Source: Scytonematopsis contorta HA4267-MV1 (GTDB lineage: Bacteria > Cyanobacteriota > Cyanobacteriia > Cyanobacteriales > Nostocaceae). From it: 64,000 nt of DNA. Below are positions 60,537-64,000 of the stretch, one piece after another; the first letter of the stretch is position 1, and each line of letters begins with the position of its first letter. The notes under the pieces were generated by a model. It was not told the DNA's origin, made no database searches, and worked only from the letters and a program-made list of their open reading frames with translations. The stretch lies in NCBI GenBank assembly GCA_019359035.1, contig JAHHIC010000081.1:19534-83533 (forward strand). Direction: 5' to 3'. Made by a program: the position numbers and the translations under genes.

Positions 60537-63500
60537 TCACACTCCCATCAACTCCAACAAAGCCTCAGTCGAGATTTTACCGCTCATATCAGTACCTTCG
60601 AGCAGGCTATCAGCCAAATCTCGTTTATGGTGATGCAAATCCACAATTTTATCTTCAATAGTATCTTTAGCAACTAGTCGATAAATAGTCACAGGTCGTT
60701 GTTGTCCGATACGATGAGCACGGTCAGAAGCTTGGTCTTCTACAGCAGGATTCCACCAAGGGTCCATATGTATAACGTAATCAGCAGCGGTAAGATTAAT
60801 ACCTGTACCACCAGCTTTCAGACTAATTAAAAATACATCTCCTTCCCCAGATTGGAAAGCATCTACCCGTTTTTTACGCTCAGCCATAGGAGTACTACCA
60901 TCCAAATACTGGTAACTAATATTTTGTTTTTCTAAATAATCCCGAACAATATGCAAATGGTCAACAAACTGACTAAACACCAGAGCTTTATGACGATTTT
61001 CTAGTAAATTATCTAGCACCTCACCGAAAAGTTGCAGTTTAGCGCTGGGTAATTCTGTTTCAGGCATAACTAAACTAGGATTACAACAAGCACGACGTAG
61101 TTTCATAATTTCAGCCAAAACTTGCAGGTGTTTTTGACCAGCATTTGCATCACTTTCGGTTAGTTTAGATATAGCTTCCCGACGCAAAGCTTCATAAAAA
61201 GCCATTTCCTCTTGACTCAACTCCACATGCAGAAGAATTTCAGTCCGTTCCGGTAACTCTTCCAACACCTGATTTTTTGTCCGACGCAATAAAAATGGTT
61301 GAACCAATTTTTTCAATTTGCTACGTGCTTGTTTGTCCTGAAATTTTTCAATGGGAATAGCAAAGCGTTGATTAAAACTTTCAAAGGAACCCAGTAAACC
61401 AGGGTTAATAAAGCGGAACAAGTTCCACAGTTCCCCAAGGTGGTTTTCTATGGGAGTTCCAGTAGTAATTAACTTAAAACCAGCTTTAAGGTTCATTGCA
61501 GCTTGGGAGCGTTTAGTGGCCATATTTTTGATTGCCTGTGCTTCATCCAGTACAATTGTTTGCCACTCTACCTGAGACAACATCTGGGATAATTCTTCCT
61601 GCTGCAATAAACCGTAACTACATACCAACATGTCAAAGGGTTGTAATCCATCCAGCAATTTTTGTCGATTACTACCACTAAATTGAACAATATTAAGAGT
61701 CGGAGCAAAGCGCTGAGCTTCGCTTATCCAATTCATACATACGGAAGTAGGAGCAATAATTAAGGTTGCTCCCTTTTGAGCGCGAGTAAGAATTGTTGCC
61801 AACGCTTGCACAGTTTTACCTAAACCCATTTGGTCGGCTAAACATGCTCCAACACCCCAATATGCCAAACGTGCCATCCAAGTAAAACCCTCTACTTGGT
61901 AGTCGCGTAATTCAGCCTGTAAAGTAGATGGTAACTGTGGTTCTAGATTTTGCGCTTCCTTTAAACGTTGGATATGTTCCTTCCAATGCTTATCAGCTTT
62001 CAACTTACCCACATCATCGACAAAATCTTGCAACCCTAATGTAGCCAAAGGGTGAAAGCGTATACCTTTGCCATGTGTTTCTGAAAATGACCGCAATTCA
62101 TCCAGACGTTTGCGAAACGTTTGAGTTAAAGCTAAGAATTGACCATCTCCGAGAGGGATAAAACGGCTAGGGGTTTGTTCCAATAATTTCAGAAGGTGCT
62201 GCATATCCAACACCAAATCGCCATCTAATTTTAACTCTCCAGTAGCAGCAAACCAGTCCTGTTGCCGTTGAATCGTCAAATTAAAATCTTTAAGGTCTGC
62301 ATGATGACTAACACGTAGCTTTTCACCCTCAGGCCATTCCACTGCTACGGTATCGAGCAGTGCTTGCAGTTCCACCAAAAATTCTAAACATTCCTCTGGC
62401 TCTTCTAACAGCCATTCCCCATCTTGGTCATCATTCTGAGCTAATGTACTACAATTTGTAACAACAGCATCCGCTAGTTGCTTTTCTTCCTTTAGATTTC
62501 GTCTAGTTTGCAGTCGCTTCCCAGAAATCTCTGCAATCACTGTTTCTCCACCCGTACCAGGACGGTAGTAAGGGCCACCTTGAGCAAAGGGACGAGATAG
62601 GATAGATATTTTCAACCCTGCACCAGCAGGCAATAAGTGAATATGGGGTATACTTTGTGACGAAACTTCTTCGGCTCCTTCTAACCCACCACCGATGTCT
62701 GAATGCACAGTAACGATTCCAGAGACTGCATTTATCGCAGCCAAAACTTTTTTCTCACCAGCGGCTGGTACTTTTAGCTTATTTTTTTTACCAATAATTT
62801 CGGCAATACGTCGGTGTTCGGATGTAATTTCAATTACCCTGATTCTTGTCGGGGTTTCTTTGACATGTAAGATATTTTGTATGCCTGTAAGTTCTGGAGA
62901 AAACTCCAAAGTTAAGGAACCTTTCGCTCCTTTTTTCACCAATAATTCAGGCTCTCCTTTGACAATTTCTACACGGGTACTAGGTAAATTTTCCCAAAAT
63001 ACACATGGGTGTCCAATCAATGCAGACAATGCTTTTTCGTTAAAGCTATACTCGGTTTTGCCGTAATAAGACCCATCATAGTAGCTGTCAATACATGCAC
63101 ATACCCGGATATCCTGGGTTGTGAAGTAATCAAACTCGCTTAAATTGCTGTTAAGGCGTTTGAGAGCGATGGGACGACCTTTACTCCATTCCCCTTTCGC
63201 ATTAGCCTTTTGTTCCCGTGCTTGTAATACGCATCTACTAGGATGATAGGTAATAAACCACGCTAAACGCATTGCTGATTCAGTTTTTCCTGCAACTTGC
63301 ACTTCCTTTTGCAGATTAGCTAAAGCATTTAAGCAAATTTCCCAAGGTTCCTTTAATCTAATTAGGTCAGCAAGGCTGTCAGTATGACCTTCTTCGTGTA
63401 ATTTTTTTTCTGTAAGCCTATCACCAGTTGTTTTTCTTTGAGTATCGGTATCTTGACGTAATTTCTCTGCTTGGATTTTATAGTCGCTACTGGGTTTGAT

Positions 63501-63866
63501 TCGTGATAGCAGTTCTGCTGCTTCTATTGCCAACCAGTTGTAACCGGATGCTACAGCTTGCTGATAAAAATGTTCTAATAAATCGGGTAAGCGGGTTTTT
63601 GCTTTGTCTGAATCTACCCAATAGAGACATAACGAACAAAAGAGTGTTTCGATGCTGTGATGTTCTTCAAGTGAAGCAACACGAACACTGGTGATAAATT
63701 CTTTTTGGTCAATATCACCTTGTAGTACTTGTGAGACAATTTTTAGTTGTGCATAAGTTACCCTGAGCCAATGTCCTGATTGACGAGAAATCATGCTAGC
63801 GTATATTTCAGCTTCTTCGAGTCTTTGGGGAGAACCATCTTTTAATAAGGCTAAGATAAAAAACAA
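60537..63866 (-). CDS. SNF2-family DEAD/DEAH helicase, 5'-truncated
   Basis: The last ~480 residues form a complete SNF2 ATPase: motif I CLADQMGLGKTVQALATIL, motif II VLDEAQAIKN, motif III LITTGTPIENHLGELWNLF, and motifs V-VI in GTGINLTAADYVIHMDPWWN and DRAHRIGQQRPVTIYRL. The preceding ~600 residues include a long helical region and a beta-rich segment before the helicase. The ATPase may still be made, but the 5' end is not natural: the first codon would be a TTG in LFFILALL, and no ribosome-binding site or ATG is present before a stop at 63903. An IS630-like element starts just upstream and seems to have cut off the N-terminus. Confidence 0.85.
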   Translation of the reverse strand: MFFILALLKDGSPQRLEEAEIYASMISRQSGHWLRVTYAQLKIVSQVLQGDIDQKEFITSVRVASLEEHHSIETLFCSLCLYWVDSDKAKTRLPDLLEHFYQQAVASGYNWLAIEAAELLSRIKPSSDYKIQAEKLRQDTDTQRKTTGDRLTEKKLHEEGHTDSLADLIRLKEPWEICLNALANLQKEVQVAGKTESAMRLAWFITYHPSRCVLQAREQKANAKGEWSKGRPIALKRLNSNLSEFDYFTTQDIRVCACIDSYYDGSYYGKTEYSFNEKALSALIGHPCVFWENLPSTRVEIVKGEPELLVKKGAKGSLTLEFSPELTGIQNILHVKETPTRIRVIEITSEHRRIAEIIGKKNKLKVPAAGEKKVLAAINAVSGIVTVHSDIGGGLEGAEEVSSQSIPHIHLLPAGAGLKISILSRPFAQGGPYYRPGTGGETVIAEISGKRLQTRRNLKEEKQLADAVVTNCSTLAQNDDQDGEWLLEEPEECLEFLVELQALLDTVAVEWPEGEKLRVSHHADLKDFNLTIQRQQDWFAATGELKLDGDLVLDMQHLLKLLEQTPSRFIPLGDGQFLALTQTFRKRLDELRSFSETHGKGIRFHPLATLGLQDFVDDVGKLKADKHWKEHIQRLKEAQNLEPQLPSTLQAELRDYQVEGFTWMARLAYWGVGACLADQMGLGKTVQALATILTRAQKGATLIIAPTSVCMNWISEAQRFAPTLNIVQFSGSNRQKLLDGLQPFDMLVCSYGLLQQEELSQMLSQVEWQTIVLDEAQAIKNMATKRSQAAMNLKAGFKLITTGTPIENHLGELWNLFRFINPGLLGSFESFNQRFAIPIEKFQDKQARSKLKKLVQPFLLRRTKNQVLEELPERTEILLHVELSQEEMAFYEALRREAISKLTESDANAGQKHLQVLAEIMKLRRACCNPSLVMPETELPSAKLQLFGEVLDNLLENRHKALVFSQFVDHLHIVRDYLEKQNISYQYLDGSTPMAERKKRVDAFQSGEGDVFLISLKAGGTGINLTAADYVIHMDPWWNPAVEDQASDRAHRIGQQRPVTIYRLVAKDTIEDKIVDLHHHKRDLADSLLEGTDMSGKISTEALLELMGV

Positions 63867-63880
63867 ACCCGCTGTTAAGT

Positions 63881-64000
63881 AAGTCGGCGCGAAAAAACCA
63901 AACTATGTAAAGATAAATAAATACGTAGAATGTATCTGCCGAGGTGACTGAAATATGGGCGCTCGTTTAAGGGTATTTCTCACTCCTGAGCAAGACAAAA
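63881..64000 (+). mobile_element. IS630-like insertion sequence, left end
   Basis: The element probably begins with AAGTCGGCGCGAAAAAACC near 63881, beside TA, and continues beyond the window. The exact end cannot be fixed without the right terminal repeat. It interrupts the SNF2 gene. Confidence 0.5.
63955..64000 (+). CDS. IS630 family transposase, N-terminal fragment
   Basis: The ATG at 63955 opens a frame MGARLRVFLTPEQDK that runs off the window. This start is familiar from cyanobacterial IS630-type transposases (DDE enzymes that insert at TA). Only 15 residues are visible, so the call rests on that similarity and on the disrupted gene next to it. Confidence 0.55.
   Translation, partial: MGARLRVFLTPEQDK

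Overview
The window is chromosomal DNA from a cyanobacterium, most likely a filamentous, heterocyst-forming type (Nostocales; Nostoc/Calothrix/Scytonema-like). The evidence is a light-dependent protochlorophyllide reductase, a cyanobacterial arginine dihydrolase (ArgZ/AgrE), cyanobacterial protein architectures (Zn-ribbon Ser/Thr kinase, AAA-CHASE2, TPS hemagglutinin, DUF928, TPR-CHAT, pentapeptide repeats, Uma2 proteins), AT-rich intergenic DNA, heptameric tandem repeats, and many short palindromic repeats of kinds common in these genomes. No rRNA, tRNA or CRISPR array was found.

Layout. 1-5 kb: tail of a nucleoside-type ABC permease, a lone receiver protein, a DUF2294 protein, then a minus-strand URC (uracil catabolism) cluster: urc1-like, urc4-like and upp. 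5-10 kb: a TPR protein, then two near-identical Uma2-like genes with duplicated upstream DNA, flanking an FAD oxidoreductase and a third Uma2 gene. 10-14.7 kb: a small ribbon-helix-helix gene, por, a TspO/MBR-like gene, a P450, and a signal-peptide gene split by a 125-bp MITE. 14.7-19.5 kb: a receptor-type Ser/Thr kinase and argZ/agrE. 19.7-25.5 kb: a HAD hydrolase, then a glycosyltransferase facing a translationally coupled acyl-CoA dehydrogenase/PIG-L/NodS-like methyltransferase operon, and an Rpn-type nuclease. 25.8-29.5 kb: an AraC regulator and a downstream redox operon. 29.7-38.9 kb: exported, regulatory and small proteins, including an RHH-Mop regulator, a Crp-family regulator, a Tudor-knot protein, a tannase-family esterase, an FKBP lipoprotein and a pentapeptide protein. 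39-40.9 kb: a decayed zone with a truncated monooxygenase, a truncated TetR gene and methyltransferase debris. 41-51 kb: an AI-2E-type permease, then a minus-strand operon AAA-CHASE2 / TPS hemagglutinin / DUF928 / TPR-CHAT protease. 51-52 kb: arsR with three operator-like sites and a truncated arsI-like gene. 52-64 kb: an aspartic protease-like protein, fused pabAB, an HpnA-like epimerase, an RND pump, small proteins, and an SNF2 helicase whose 5' end is cut by an IS630-like element running off the window.

Most striking items: (1) the GT2 / acyl-CoA dehydrogenase / PIG-L / NodS-like cluster, a likely uncharacterised glycoconjugate pathway; (2) the CHASE2-hemagglutinin-DUF928-CHAT operon, which joins a sensor, a secreted adhesin and a caspase-like protease; (3) a MITE whose removal with one TA exactly restores a signal-peptide reading frame; (4) a palindromic repeat family with constant ends and co-varying cores, some copies of which supply stop codons; and (5) several gene-decay scars (tetR/monooxygenase deletion, arsI truncation, SNF2 interruption). 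Functions are inferred from sequence alone.
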